A stretch of DNA of 64,000 nt from Linnemannia elongata (GCA_036320915.1 JAXBDG010000013.1:1798001-1862000); one strand, 5' to 3'; positions 30,425-42,101 are shown, numbered from the stretch's first letter. The notes: generated by a model not told the origin, from the sequence alone. Translations and numbers: made by a program.

Positions 30425-30513
30425 CGATTGAATAGCCACGAGCATATATTTTAATTCAGTGAAATACCGCATTTGCCATAGTGAAAATGCGGCAAATCGA
30501 AAAAAAGAGTGTA
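30425..30513 (-). repeat. right terminal inverted repeat (with TA)
   Basis: Perfect reverse complement of 28291-28379. It begins 5 bp after the transposase stop codon. Confidence 0.95.
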
Positions 30514-31036
30514 GATGATTAGGTGCAAACGAAACCTGCAGTTACATACGTAACCTCGGAGCTTATTTTTTCTTATATCCTCCAAAGGTGTTTAAAGCTT
30601 TGCCTAGACTCGCTGTCAAGTGAGAACGACTGGTTGTGATAATATTAAGTTCATGAGAGCAACCTGGTCATGTTAATAAATGATAAATGATCAGGGTGTC
30701 TCCCCTCTCTCACGTTCACTCTTTTCTCGATCACATCTGCAAAAGGATATTCGATTCCCACCGCCACCAAACGTTAGCACGGAAAATGCCCCTGTGATTA
30801 ATAGGACCCTGACATTGAGAAGGAAGGAGAAAAGAGGTGGCGGAGGGAAGGACATTTATAGTTGACGATTCGTTCAATAAGGACACGGTGAATCTGGTAT
30901 CGACTGGAATATAAATAAGGACCAGACTGACATTTTGTTCTTCTTCCCTCTCTTCACCAACATTCCAAGCACAAGGCAAGGACAAGGACAAGACACCTAC
31001 CAAGCAACGCACGACATTTCTCTCAACATCAAAAAC
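30514..31036 (+). promoter_or_regulatory. promoter region of the GST-like gene with TATA box
   Basis: TATAAATA at 30910-30917 is about 120 bp upstream of the ATG at 31037. The leader after it is AAC/ACA-rich. No gene in the stretch. Confidence 0.6.
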
Positions 31037-32187
31037 ATGAAGCCATTCAACCTCAACTCGGAAGAAAACTCGAAACTCGTCGCATCCGACAACCTCAAGT
31101 ACACCCACTCCTACTTCTCCATCCATTTCGCAGGAACCAACGCCCGTGGCATCCTCGCCTACGCCGGCGCCGCATGGACCCCACTCTACGTCGTACGTGC
31201 CAATTTCCTTGATGGAGAACAATCCTAGTGCTTGGGGCACTAGCCTTGGGGACCCTTTTTTTTTCTCACGCCTACTAGTTTTCTTCTTTATTTTGTTGCA
31301 CGCAATTAGAACTGGGGAGTGGACAAACCCAACATGCCCTTCGAGGTCATTCCTCTCCTGACCATCATCCACCCCGACGGCAAGGTACCCCTCCCACCTG
31401 TCTTTTTCTCTTTTCTCTCTCTCTCGCTCTCTCTCGTTACTCACAGCCGTCGTCTCTCCAGGAACCAATAATCCAACCCTAAACACTCTTTATCTCTTTC
31501 TCTTACTCCTATAATAGGAACTGATACTCTCCGAAAACAACGCAATCGACATCTTCCTCGCAAAGCAATTCGGCCTTCATGGTCGTAACGCTTGGGAAGA
31601 AGCCCTCATCAACGCCTTCTACTCCTCCTCAAACTGCATGTTCTTCCAAGAGATCATGAATTCGTTCTTTTGGGAATCTTCCGGAAAATCTGAAGATGAA
31701 AAGGCCAAGTACTTGGACGACTTTTTAAACAAGACCCTGGCGAGTTGGGGACGGATCCATGAGGCCCATTTGGTGAATAATCATTCGAATGGGCATTATG
31801 TTGGTGATAGGGTAAACCTTTCTTTCATTTCTTCTCGTCTCTTAATTGATCTCGTATCTCCCCACGTTACGCAAGCCCTCTAAGACGCTCAAGATTAACT
31901 CTTCCTTTCTATCATCCCTTCACAAAAAACCGTCCACCCAATAGACAACGCTGGCAGATATCCGAACCACGACCATGCTCGACGCGCTCGAAAAGATCAT
32001 CGGCCCCAACCGCGTCGCGACCATCATCAACACCAACAAGACCCCAAACATCCTCAAACTCCGCGCCAACATCGAATCCAACCCGACCTACAAGGCCTGG
32101 ATCTCTTCAGATGAGTACAAGAAGTTGTCCGTTAACTCTGCCGGATTTGTCAAGGACCATCATCCGGAGCTTGTTCCTTCTTCTTGA
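31037..32187 (+). CDS. glutathione S-transferase-like protein
   Basis: Four exons: 31037-31192, 31310-31384, 31518-31811, 31945-32187 (768 nt, 255 residues), all internal borders phase 0. The N-terminal thioredoxin-like half has YFSIHFAGTNARGILAYAGA, a MPFEVIPLLTIIHPDG segment carrying the cis-Pro position, and LSENNAIDIFLAKQFGL, matching the GST glutathione-binding Ser (E-S/N) motif. Here Asn replaces the usual Ser in ES. The C-terminal half is all-helical, as in sigma-like fungal GSTs. Family role: conjugation or peroxide reduction with glutathione in the cytosol. Altered G-site residues leave activity open. The ATG follows a TATA box by about 120 bp. Confidence 0.82.
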
Positions 32188-32934
32188 GAACGTGGGGGGT
32201 GGGGTGATACCGCAGGAGGAAGTGGTGGTGGTCTTTATGACACTAACACCGATGAAATGGACGATAACGTAGTAGAGCATGATGGGGGCCTTCTTGTCCT
32301 ACTCCTATCTATAGCTACTCTATGTCTTTGTTTATAAAAGCTGAGTGTGAAATAAACAAACCAAACAACAAACAAAAAGCGACCTAAAGACTAAAGCATA
32401 GAGGACAAAAGTGGGCACCCAGGATCGTCCACCCTCCCTCCCATCCCATCTCATCCCACGCAGGAACTCTTAATGACCACATACACTCCATAGTCCAGAC
32501 TCAGGTCTCGGTATTTTGACGTGATCTGACGTTCTCGTCATCCTTCCCTCCTTCCTCCCTAAAAGAAAAAAAAAAACGTCCCGTCATGACTGCTTTTCCG
32601 CAAGACGCCATCGCTTGTGGGGGTAACAGAAATAAGTACGCAAAAAACGAAAACGTCCGGGGAGAAAAGCAAAACGACGTGAAAGGAAGGTTGTTGCATT
32701 CTCCGTTTAGTTGTTGATAAAGTCGACGATGAAAAAGAGAGGGCAAGAGAGAGCACTGACGTCCCATGGTCAAAAAAGCACGCCATGACGAGTGGACAAC
32801 AGGGAAGCAAGTCATAACATCAATCAAGCAAGATGGCAAACGAAAGTGACAAGAGTTCGTGAGTAAGAGACAGAGAGAGAGAGAGAGCAAAGAGCCAAGA
32901 TGAACACAAGTATACGTCCAGGGTGTCTCATTTG

Positions 32935-32976
<42 letters not shown>

Positions 32977-33281
32977 GGCGACAAGCAAAGTGCACCCAAT
33001 GGCGCATCCCCTTCCTTCCCTTCGTGTCAAAAGAGAGCTGTTGGGGGGAGAAGCAAAAGCAAAAAATAAATAAAACAAAAAATGCACCATCCATTCAATC
33101 ATCGCACCGGCATCGGCTGTAGTGTTTGAGATATTTTTTGTTTATTACATATGTACAAAAAAAGAGTGTGAAAAGAGAGAAAGAACACTTCCATCTCCTA
33201 AGAGTACCCCACCATTAATGATAGAGCAAAGGAAGCATTTGTAACCGCTTCTCTTTTGTAGCAAAAGAGAACTAAAAGCAT
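32188..33281. other. intergenic between convergent genes, with T40 run
   Basis: 3' flanks of the GST-like (+) and thioredoxin (-) genes. It holds one of the longest homopolymers in the window, 40 T at 32936-32975. No supported gene. Confidence 0.65.
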
Positions 33282-34400
33282 TTAGGCAGCGTGGACAGTG
33301 GCAATGAGTTCCTGGAGCTTCTTGACATCGGCACCGAGGAGCTCGCCGAACTTCTGGCCTTTGTGGTAGGTCTGGAAGGTAGGCATGGCACGGATTCCGG
33401 CGGCAGCAGAGACCTCACCGAGCTCATCGACATCGACCTTGACAAACTCGATATCCTCGTTCTCCTTGGCGAAGGCCTCGTATTTGGGGGCAATGACCTT
33501 GCAGGGACTATTATCAAGTTGAATTGGAAAGGAAGAGTGAGTTAGTATATGGTGAACGGTTCAATTATAAATGGTTGATTCCATGGATGGATAGCCAAGC
33601 GTGAAATGAGGAGAAATTGATATTCGTGCACAAGGAAATGAATGAGGATCATTTCTTCATCCTTCCTCTATGATTTTCACTGCTGGTATCATTCCATTAT
33701 GCGAATGGATTGAGTGTCCATTGATCACCATCATGTATGTGTCTGCGCAGCGCCCTTGACTCCTTGTTAATGCTTCGCCCTTTTTTGTCCTCTTTCTCTT
33801 CCTTCCTCACATCCCCATTTCGCCCATTATCTTTTCAACAGTACTTTCCCCTCTCCTCTTCAACGAGCGAGAATAAATAGCGTATCGAATGTGTGTACGT
33901 AGATCGGCAAAAGACGGTAGCGTCTGAGCGATTCGGCTCACAAACGTTTCTCCTTTTTTTCCATGAGGTTCTTTTCTTTTTCACTCTCCTTCCCTCTTGA
34001 TCCCGACCTGCGTTGTGCGAAAGTCAGAGCATGTTATCAGTGTGAAACACCATAAAAAAATGTTTATGTCGTCTCCGTCGTGATGAGAAGGTTGATGACT
34101 CCTTCCAAGCGAGAGAAGTTGATCCCTCTTTAATGATCCTCGGCGTCGCTGTCCTCGTCCTGTTGTGCCTCCTAGCCCTCGCTCCTTCCATTGCTGTGCT
34201 CGTACTCGTGTTCTTTGAACAAAAAGCAAGAACAAAGGAAAAAAATAATAACGCGACACTGCGCAGCGCAGAAACACTGATCAGTATTGTTAGAAGGGTT
34301 ACACATACCCGCACCAGGTGGCATGGTAGTCGACAATGACCTTCTTGCCAGAAGCAATGAGCTCGTTGAACTCGGCGGTGGATTGAATAGCGCGGACCAT
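33282..34400 (-). CDS. TRX: thioredoxin
   Basis: Two minus-strand exons: 34400-34309 and 33507-33282, separated by an 801-bp intron (318 nt, 105 residues). The splice falls inside the active site, giving ATWCGPCKVIAP with the redox Cys pair, then FVKVDVDEL and the cis-Pro motif AMPTF. Length equals that of classical cytosolic thioredoxins and there is no targeting peptide. Role: NADPH/thioredoxin-reductase-dependent protein disulfide reductant. The ATG at 34400 lies about 100 bp below a TATATAAA box (34501-34508). The intron is several times longer than others here. Confidence 0.96.
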
Positions 34401-34500
34401 GGTTGTTATGTGTTTTTGTAGGTAGAGAGGAAACTTGGTTGTGGTGTGTGTGTTGAGGAAAGTGTGAAGAAAAAAAAAGGTGAGAGGATGGGATGGCGGG

Positions 34501-34508
34501 TTTATATA
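34501..34508 (-). promoter_or_regulatory. TATA box of the thioredoxin gene
   Basis: TATATAAA on the minus strand about 100 bp upstream of the start codon. Confidence 0.65.
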
Positions 34509-35053
34509 GGTTTGGAGACGATTTGCAATTAGCGAGGGTAATGACGGCATTTGAACTTGAATTACTCAGCGAATGGGCGTGTGTTAAGTGTTGAGTGTGC
34601 GCTCACGGTGTGTATTTTTTTTTTTTTTTTTTTTCGCTGACACACACCCCTTGGGCTTTGGGGTCGAGTGTCTTCCAGCAGTTTGGATTCTATTTCAAAT
34701 CGACTTTGCCAACAGTTACTTTGCCAGCAGTTACTTTGCCAGACTACTACCATCATCAACAATCAATCATCATCATCATCGTCATACCTGCAGCCCCTCC
34801 TCATCCAATATCGCCAAGAATGAAAGGAGAGGAAAACGGAAGGGGGGAAGGGCGAAGAACTATCTTGCATAATGGCATAAAGAACGCCTTGGCCAACAAC
34901 AAAAAAAAATAAGCATACCGATCACTTTTATATGTCTGCGCAAACACGACGAAAATGAAAAAAAAATCCTAGAAACGTGTACTTCCTTTTATTACACCAC
35001 GAAGGTTGTTGTTGGCAACCAAGAAAACAATGAGAGGAGGAACAAAGGGGATA
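34509..35053. other. intergenic: thioredoxin upstream flank and VPS5 3' flank
   Basis: Contains a T17 run (about 34617-34634) and a short tandem TTGCCAACAGTTACT-type repeat (about 34706-34740). No gene. Confidence 0.6.
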
Positions 35054-37728
35054 TTATGCGCTCCATGCATTAGACGACAAGATATCGTTCGAACGGCTTG
35101 TCCTAAGAACCCCCGTCTCTCCACCATGTACCGACGTATCCGTGTCCGAATGGGACCCAAACCCTGTCGTGGACTCCTCCGCTGCCGCCGTCGTCTGCTG
35201 TTGTTGTTGATGTTCCTGCTGGTGCTGGTGCTGGTGCTGGTGCTGATGCTGTTGTGAAGAAGTAGTAGGACTCTGTTGATCATCAGCAGCTCCATTAAGC
35301 GCCCGGAAGTAATTTTCCCACAGCCCCACAATCTCCCTCTGGTGCTTCACCATACTCGCCAAGAACGCCTCCACGCTCTGTTTAAAGTCCTCGACCTTCT
35401 CCCGATCAAACCGATCAAACTCCTGTCGGATCAACGTCGAAATCTCCTCAAAGTCCTTCTTGGCCCCATCAACCCTCTGCTCGGCCTCTGTGATTTCGTG
35501 CTGAAGCTGTTGGAGTCGTTCGGGTTTAGTCTTTCGACTCGGCTGGCTCATCTTGTCGAAGTTGGCCTTCTTCTTTGAGAGGTCGTTCTGCGCCTGGACC
35601 ATGTTCTGGTTGAACTTGGCTCGTGTCATGAACGTAATCTTGATCGAACCAATCGTCCGAATGTACTCATCCACCGTGTGCTCCAACGTCAAAACATCCA
35701 TATGCGCCTGTTTGTCGTGCAACTCCTTAATCCGGATCTTGAGGTTGCCTAGGACCAAGAGGGAATTCGCCAGTGGTTTGTTCAACTCTGTGCCCGCCAA
35801 CGAGACAATACTCTCGCCAAACTCAGACGATGCCACTCCGAGATCCCGACGCTGCTTGATAATCGCCTCAATCGCCTTCAACAACGACTTCAGCTGCCCA
35901 TCCAAAACATCCAACTGCGTACGACGAGACTCGAACCACTATTTTTTTGGGGGGGCATTTAGCAAGAATTTGGTAAAGTACGACGACCGTGAGGTTAGTA
36001 TTAGGGGCTCTGAATGCAAAAATGCACACCTCCACTCTCCTCTTTGCCCAATGCAAAAAAATATATGCAAAAATAAAGCGCATTAATGCATTACCTCGTC
36101 AGTTTCGTGAACTTTTGTGAACGTCGTCGCACTCGAAAGAGTCTCTCCAAACTTTGTCATGAACCCCTTGGAGCTGTCCTGTCTCTTTTCCTTGATCTAT
36201 GTATGTCATTGACCAACAAACAAGAAAAAACCACATGCACAATGGTTTCGAAATTAGTCCAACCTGCACGGCAAAAATAAACAGCGCGACAAAAACAGAT
36301 TCCAGCCAAGCTAACTAGCGCGACGAAAGTTAATCCTAGGCAAGCAAACACAAATATAGCAAGGATATAATTACCTCCGCGACAAGGCTCTCACTCTCCA
36401 AAAACAGCTTCAAATCGGGGTCTCCATACAACATAGGATGAGCCGTCATCTTACGTAGGCACCTCTCAAGCGCAATCCGGCGACTCTCCACGAACTCGTC
36501 CTGAAATCGGCCCAACGCATGCTTCTCTGACACGGGCGGCACAATCACTCCTGGGTTGTGTGTCGTCAGTTGGTTGTACAGCCATAAGAAATCTCGGTAT
36601 CGCCGTTGGACCGTAAAGTCGCTCGACTTGAATGCTGTCGAGTTTGTCTAGAAGGTACGAAGGAAGCACACAGCACAAGATATTTGAAAATGAGCCAGGC
36701 TGCATATTGGGATATGGATATTCATTCACCGCAGAGTAGGACACAGTGGTGAGCAATTCGAAGTGTTGGTGTTAGTTACGGTACCTTAATATGAACTTTG
36801 TAGACAATGTGCGGGTTGATAACATCCCCAATCTTTTGAGGCTCCCCAACGGTGATATCGAACCACGGAATCGCACCCGCCTCTGGCAAACGGAACGACA
36901 TCTAACACATACCCATGCCACACAAGAGAGGTAGAGCATTCGCGAGAGTTAGAAGCAAGTCTATGTTATCTCCTTCCATACAAACAGACACCTACATCAA
37001 TGTACGACATATACCTGAGAGCCAAGGGACCGAGTCGACTCCGGGCGGAACTGTCCTGCCCTCTCGCGCCCAATAGGAACTTGATCATATTGCTGCCCAT
37101 GCCCCTGTCCCTGCTGAACCTCCTCCTCCACATCATCATTATGGTCAGAATCAACACTACTCCACCGCTGATGCCCTCCTCCTCCTCCTGTCGCATGCCT
37201 CTGCAGCCCACCATCCGAATCATACTGGTGCGAAGACCGTGGCTGATAATCCTCGAACCCACCACCACCGCCTCCAGAGACCGCAGCTCCTGCTCCATAA
37301 TAAGGCGATGTCGATAACGTGTTCTCCCCCTGCTGCTGTCCTGCCAAATTCATCGCAGAGAAGGATTTCTGAAACGTCGTGTTGGCCCCATACAGCGACC
37401 CTTCCATACCACCACCACCATCACCATGTCCTGTCACCTCAGCATCATCATCATCCGTCTCGGCAGTAATAGTAGACTGCGGATAATACTCATGAAAGTT
37501 CAACGACTGCGATCCCTTGAGCACCCCTGCACCTCCAACAGAAGCCAGACCTGGAGGGCCGCTTATGGAGTCATTGTCGTCCGCAAAGGGGTTGGACTCT
37601 GAGAAGGGGTCGATGAACGTTGAAGCGTCCAGGGTATCGTTATTCCTGCTGCTACTTCCTCCTAATCCTCCTGTGCCTGACCCTCCTGCAGCCAAAAGGT
37701 CTGAAACGGACCCAGTCGGGGATGTCAT
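35054..37728 (-). CDS. VPS5: Vps5-type sorting nexin (PX-BAR), retromer subunit
   Basis: Five minus-strand exons: 37728-37015, 36901-36785, 36647-36375, 36196-36095, 35938-35054 (2091 nt, 696 residues). All borders are phase 0. Residues 1-238 are disordered, Gly/Ser/Asp-rich. The PX domain (about 250-370) includes the phosphoinositide-binding RRYRDFLWLY and a late FLES segment. A helical Vps5/BAR domain (about 405-640) follows, with WFESRRTQLDVLDGQLKSL and LGNLKIRIKELHDKQ. The tail has a His-Gln run and ends DILSSNAWSA. Family role: with Vps17 it forms the membrane-bending part of retromer for endosome-to-Golgi recycling. Length matches yeast Vps5 (675). Confidence 0.93.
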
Positions 37729-38142
37729 TTGGGGGCGCGCGCGAATTGCTACGTTGGCTGGAAACTGTTGGATGGGTTGAGGATTGGATGGAATGCAGTA
37801 TAGTTAGTGTTTTCTGTTCCTGTCGGGAGGTTGTCGCTGTTGAAGTTGAAGTTGAAGAGAATGAGAAACAGAAGAAGTGTGCGGTCGGCGCCTGTTTGTA
37901 GTTGAGCTGTTGAGGATGCAGTGAGCGGGCCTTTTTTGTTCCTTGCGGGTGACCATGTGGTCCATCTCTTTCATTCCCTTCTCGTGTCCACTTCTCAACA
38001 GTCACGCTACCCCAGCCTGAGTTATCACTGATGCAAACTGAGACATACCGTTTTCTCAGGATGAGGTTTGAATTGGTGAATGAAGCCCATCCATTCATAT
38101 CGTAGTTGAACCCGGAGTAGTTGAAAACTGCTGTTGTCTAAG

Positions 38143-38600
38143 AACGAGCTACAGCAAGAGCTGTAGTATCACCAGATCGCCAGCAAGCTCTCCTTGGATG
38201 TCTTGGACCACAAAGGCTCGGTCCTTCGTGAGTATGTCGAAATTATAGAACTCTTCTATTATGACCCTGGCCCACACTACACCTTCTTCACAGATGGTCA
38301 CTCATACCTGTCTTAGCCAAAGTCAAGAACAGCCTCTTCCGTGGAAACAGCCTCTTCCGTGGAAACCGCCCCAGTTTTTCTCGATCATATCACCATTCAC
38401 GACACAACTGGACCAGTCTGAGATTGCGCGGGCGGTTCTTCGCCGTCACCTTCGACATCCGATAAACCCAGAGTGTCCTAAACGCACCACCTCAGCGCAG
38501 GTCCATCGTCATCCAAGATCTCCGGTCGCCCTCAGTGAACGCCGCCTCTGTCGGATCCAGGTTTAGACTCAACCTTTCGCCGGTCCGATTTGGGCGAAGA
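38143..38600 (+). pseudogene. decayed coding relic, unknown family
   Basis: An open run of 49 codons (38167-38316) bounded by TAG codons in the same frame reads like real protein (SLDVLDHKGSVLREYVEIIE, then LFYYDPGPHYTFFTDGHSYL). Protein-like sequence also continues upstream of the first TAG (NELQQEL). Further plausible segments follow in other frames to about 38600, with an 18-bp tandem duplication at 38329-38366. No start, intron model or family is recognisable. Confidence 0.45.
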
Positions 38601-38720
38601 TAAGCCCAAGACACCATTCACGTTTCTCGAAGGTTGCAACTGGCTCCTCCATATCTCCTACTCAACTACACCAACATAGCAAAATGCGAAAAGTATAGTA
38701 TTTAATATGGTAAAACAGAT

Positions 38721-40836
38721 CTATGAGCTCCAGTCCTCGTTTGCCAATCTCAGAAGTTGGTGATCCTCCATACTCTCGATATCACCATCCATCATCTTCT
38801 CTCTCCAACTATTCGGCGTCAAGTTGTTCGCGAGCGCCTGGAGAGACCGTTTTGCCCTACGACTCTTGTAGCAGACTGTGATAAGAATCACGCATGTAAG
38901 GATACCCAGGGCCACCACCACAGCAGCGAGCCACCAGTGCAGCTCAGCTTCCTCCCTAAGACGCTCAGTCTCTAGTCTCATACGCTCAGTCTCTAGTCTC
39001 ATACGCTCGGTCTCTAGTCTCATAATCTCAGCTTCTTGTCTCATACGCTCGGCTTCCTGTATAATAAACTCAGGTTCCTGACCGATACGCGACCATTTTT
39101 CCATGTCGCAGGTCGTGTCGGCGCCAATGACCTTGGTGGAGTTGAACTGGTAGGCGCCTTCGGCCATGTCGCGTGCCATCTTGCAGATTCCACAACGAGC
39201 TCCGTCTCCGTCGGGTCCCCATGTCCCTTGGGGGACATTAAAGGTCTCGAGCAGCTTTGGGTAGAGCAACGACTCAATTGGTGTGGTGGATTCTTTATAA
39301 TCCAAGTATTTCATATACGCGTCGTCGTCCTGGTCCAGTTCAAGAATGCGTTCTGCGAGTTGCTTTGATGTCGTAAAGTCGTCTAATCGGATTGAGGAAT
39401 GGTTGGTCGCCAAAAAACGGGAATAGTCCTTGGGTCCGTCTAGAATCGGAACAACCCCTGCGGAATAGGGGCGTTGAATCTTTTCGGTCACATAGTCATC
39501 GCAGTTGTTGTTCTCGATGCTGAGGTAGAACTTGTACCGCCCTATCACCTCATGAGGTTCAAATAGCCGTCCATCTTTGAATCGAGGGATAAGAATTGTG
39601 CTCGAGTTAGACAGCCTTGTGGTGAAGAGATAGAAATAGAAGCATGAGTAAAATGACACTTGTCTATTTCTTTTTACCTGGATGTTTTGGCCAGTCCTTG
39701 TTCATCATACACCTGCCATATATGTCGACATTGACGTACTTCAACAACTGCTCGACATAATTGTGGCGTCCGTTCCTGGCCCTACAATTGCTGACGATCC
39801 ATGCGATGGGTGCCAAGTCCTTTCGGAAGGCATTCTTTTCTTGGATGGTGTACATTGGTTTGGCAAGGATAGAGTCGATGAAGCTGCCTTTTCCTCGTCC
39901 AGACAGGAAGTATGACTCTACAAAGTCGGCGGTCCCGAATGAGTATGACCATAGATGGGTGAAGAAATCCGTCCACTGCGAGTTCATCTGAAAGAACTGA
40001 GGCGCCTCGACTAATTTTTGATCAGTAGATAGTGCGATTATAGTGGGCAAATTAGTCAAAGGGAGCACAGAAACCACGCATTTGATTTTTTTTTGTTCCC
40101 GTTATCAATTCGAAGGTAAAAACTTACGCGTGTTGAGGAGAAGAGCCTTTTTACCAGACTTAACATCATCAAGATTAGGAATATCGAGGGGCCTGAAACT
40201 CGGGGCATGGAAGATGATGACCTTGGACTCATTGAACCTGTTCCGGTCCAGAGTGAACTTGCATGTGTAAGGGAGACCACAGTTGTTGATGATTCGGCCC
40301 TCCTCGCGGGTTTCACCAAACCACTTTGTCCACCATAGGATGGGGTATTCTTTTGGTTGGTCCTGTTCATCCTTCAGAGCGAGGGCTGTTTCTGCCATGA
40401 CGAGGGTTGTTTCTGCCATGACGAGGGTGGTGATGATGAGGTGATGGAGCAAGTGGAAGAAATGAGCAGTTCAGGCGAAGGCAAAAGGAAATGAGGTTCT
40501 GAGCGGAGTGAGTGCTTCTGGATGGTAATGAGGAAGAGGAAAGGATGGTGAGCGATTGCAGATGTAAGGACGTTTATTTCCATGGTATTTACAAGTGAGA
40601 ACAAAGAAAGGGGAGCTATCTTCTAGGAAAAAAAGAACGGGGGTACGAAGACGCTTTTCTACGTTCTTTGCATAGAGGAATGTGGAATAGGTGGCGATAC
40701 CTGGTAGGAACGAGAATCCTGAGAATTGGATGCCAAGGTGAACGCAAGGAGCACAAAGGGTGCCAATAAAATATGCAGCAGCTTTCCAATTAAACCCCAC
40801 AAAAAAAAAACGTAAACAAAAGAGACGACGGCGCAT
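38721..40836 (-). CDS. GT10 alpha-1,3-fucosyltransferase-like, with two membrane segments
   Basis: Four minus-strand exons: 40836-40701, 40391-40128, 40010-39678, 39574-38721 (1587 nt, 528 residues), all junctions phase 1. Exon 1 gives a type II Golgi start: MRRRLFCLRFFF, then a hydrophobic signal anchor. The catalytic part has VIIFHAPSFRPLD, a DIYGRCMMNKDW segment and the GT10 signature YKFYLSIENNNCDDYVTEK (about 258-276). Family role: transfer of fucose from GDP-fucose to GlcNAc on glycans. After the catalytic domain come seven-residue repeats (RMRLETE type, about 415-453), a second hydrophobic segment (LAAVVVALGILTCVILITVC) and a 48-residue cytosolic tail, which are unusual. The exon-1 link is inferred from phase and the anchor; an acceptor 21 bp upstream (40412) would also keep frame. 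Exon-4 acceptor (TTCAAAG|ATGGA) was chosen by phase and family fit. Confidence 0.85.
38958..39050. repeat. 21-bp tandem repeats in the fucosyltransferase gene
   Basis: Four to five copies of a CTC(A/G)GTCTCTAGTCTCATACG-like unit, the last ones diverged. Each encodes a seven-residue coiled-coil unit (RMRLETE). Confidence 0.85.
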
Positions 40837-40841
40837 GGCTG

Positions 40842-40967
40842 TAGTCTCGACGCAGACCTTTCGGAGCGGCATGTGAGAGAGGAGTACCTTTCTAATGACC
40901 AAGATACTTTTTGGGAATGTAATTCCCGGAGCTCGAAATCTGAGCAAAAAGGTCTGGGTCGAGACTA
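40842..40967. repeat. 20-bp near-perfect inverted repeat upstream of the fucosyltransferase
   Basis: TAGTCTCGACGCAGACCTTT at 40842-40861 is matched in reverse complement at 40948-40967 with 19 of 20 identical, separated by 86 bp. The loop also holds the palindrome GGGAATGTAATTCCC. It lies just 5' of the proposed start codon at 40836. Confidence 0.75.
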
Positions 40968-42101
40968 TCATAGCTGGACTGTTCTCAAACCTGAGTGGCG
41001 AACCCACAAGATCCAGTGTCTACATCACCTCAATGAGTGCGCGTATCCGGGGCAACCCCTTTCTGCCTTTAGTGGGGCCTGGTTGGTTTCGGTCTAGATT
41101 TTTCCCTGATCCTTTTCTCGGTGGCCTTTGCGGTGCTTGGGTTGCGAGATTTGTTACATTGCAGCTAGGACTATTATGTGTGAGATTCTCGCATAGGCAG
41201 ACGGTTGGTTCCGTTTGAACTTGTAGTCCTTGTCCTGAAAGATCCTTTTTCATATCACCTTGGTCTATGATTCGGCATTAGGCATCTCACAACTGTTCTA
41301 ACAGCCCTCGCTTGGTATTTTGGGTTACTAGCCTACCATCCTCCTTCCACGGGTCTCGTCCTCGTTCTCAGGGCTGATTTAATATCCCATGGACTAAAAC
41401 CTGTGCAGTCGGTATGACGCCCCAAACTCACTCACAGGGGGGAGCCAACCCCTAGTATCCTTCAATAATCCACAGTAGAATCATATGCAGTTATGTGTTT
41501 TGCTGGTACCGAATCCTGCTCTTCCAGATTGGGAGTATGAACTTCGGCCAACAACGCCAGGGATCCCAAACCCTTGCACCGTCGTCTCTTTTGTGAATGA
41601 TGCTTGATATATTTCCTTCCGGTCGCAAAAAAAACAGGCCGTTGTGTTAATTCACTTCATAAGTCTCGAACCCTCTCCTTTCGCCTCTTTCGTTCATTTT
41701 TCCTTCGTTTGCATCTTCAAGTACCCAAAGGGTTTATGCAGGGCGAGAATGAACATGATGAGCAGGATCATTATTGACGTCAGAAAAAAAAAGAGGGTAT
41801 GGCGATGGACGAAACGCGTTCAAATTCCGATGTTGCACAGGTATAAGGAGAAGAGGTCTGTGGTTAATTTTTCTGCCTTGTCCTGTTCACCTCAAGGACA
41901 GAGAGGGAGAGAAATAGAGAGACAAAGACAGGGCATAAATGGATTGATAGAACGGCATAAAGAAGGTGGTCCTTGACTTGATTTGCAAATCTTTTTTTTA
42001 TTTTTATTTCGTGTTGGATGGAGAAGAGAAAAAATACAATTGACACACACAGTCGACGCTAGCGGAAAGGCAGCTCCAATTAGAGTACCTCTTCTGCCTG
42101 C
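40968..42101. other. intergenic, possible old element remains
   Basis: Higher GC than other spacers and uneven. A minus-strand stretch (41020-41253) encodes a basic, polar peptide (NQPGPTKGRKGLPRIRALIE) that may be a retroelement fragment, but nothing is diagnostic. The last 300 bp are the 3' flank of allantoicase. Confidence 0.4.

Larger units (their letters stand above)
28291..30513 (+). mobile_element. pogo/Tigger-like Tc1-mariner superfamily DNA transposon
   Basis: TA target duplications (28291-28292 and 30512-30513) enclose a 2,219-bp element starting CACTC and ending GAGTG. Its terminal inverted repeats are 87 bp and perfectly identical, which argues for recent insertion. It encodes one DDE_1 transposase in the plus direction with an 83-bp intron and one premature amber codon. 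Confidence 0.93.

Noticed and set aside
39575..39659. Start of the fucosyltransferase last exon at a non-ATG upstream codon
   Set aside because: Joining at TTCAAAG|ATGGA fits the phase-1 donor and gives a 103-bp intron. The longer frame cannot join in phase.
41020..41253. Possible retroelement fragment on the minus strand
   Set aside because: Only a short basic peptide without reverse transcriptase or zinc-knuckle motifs.
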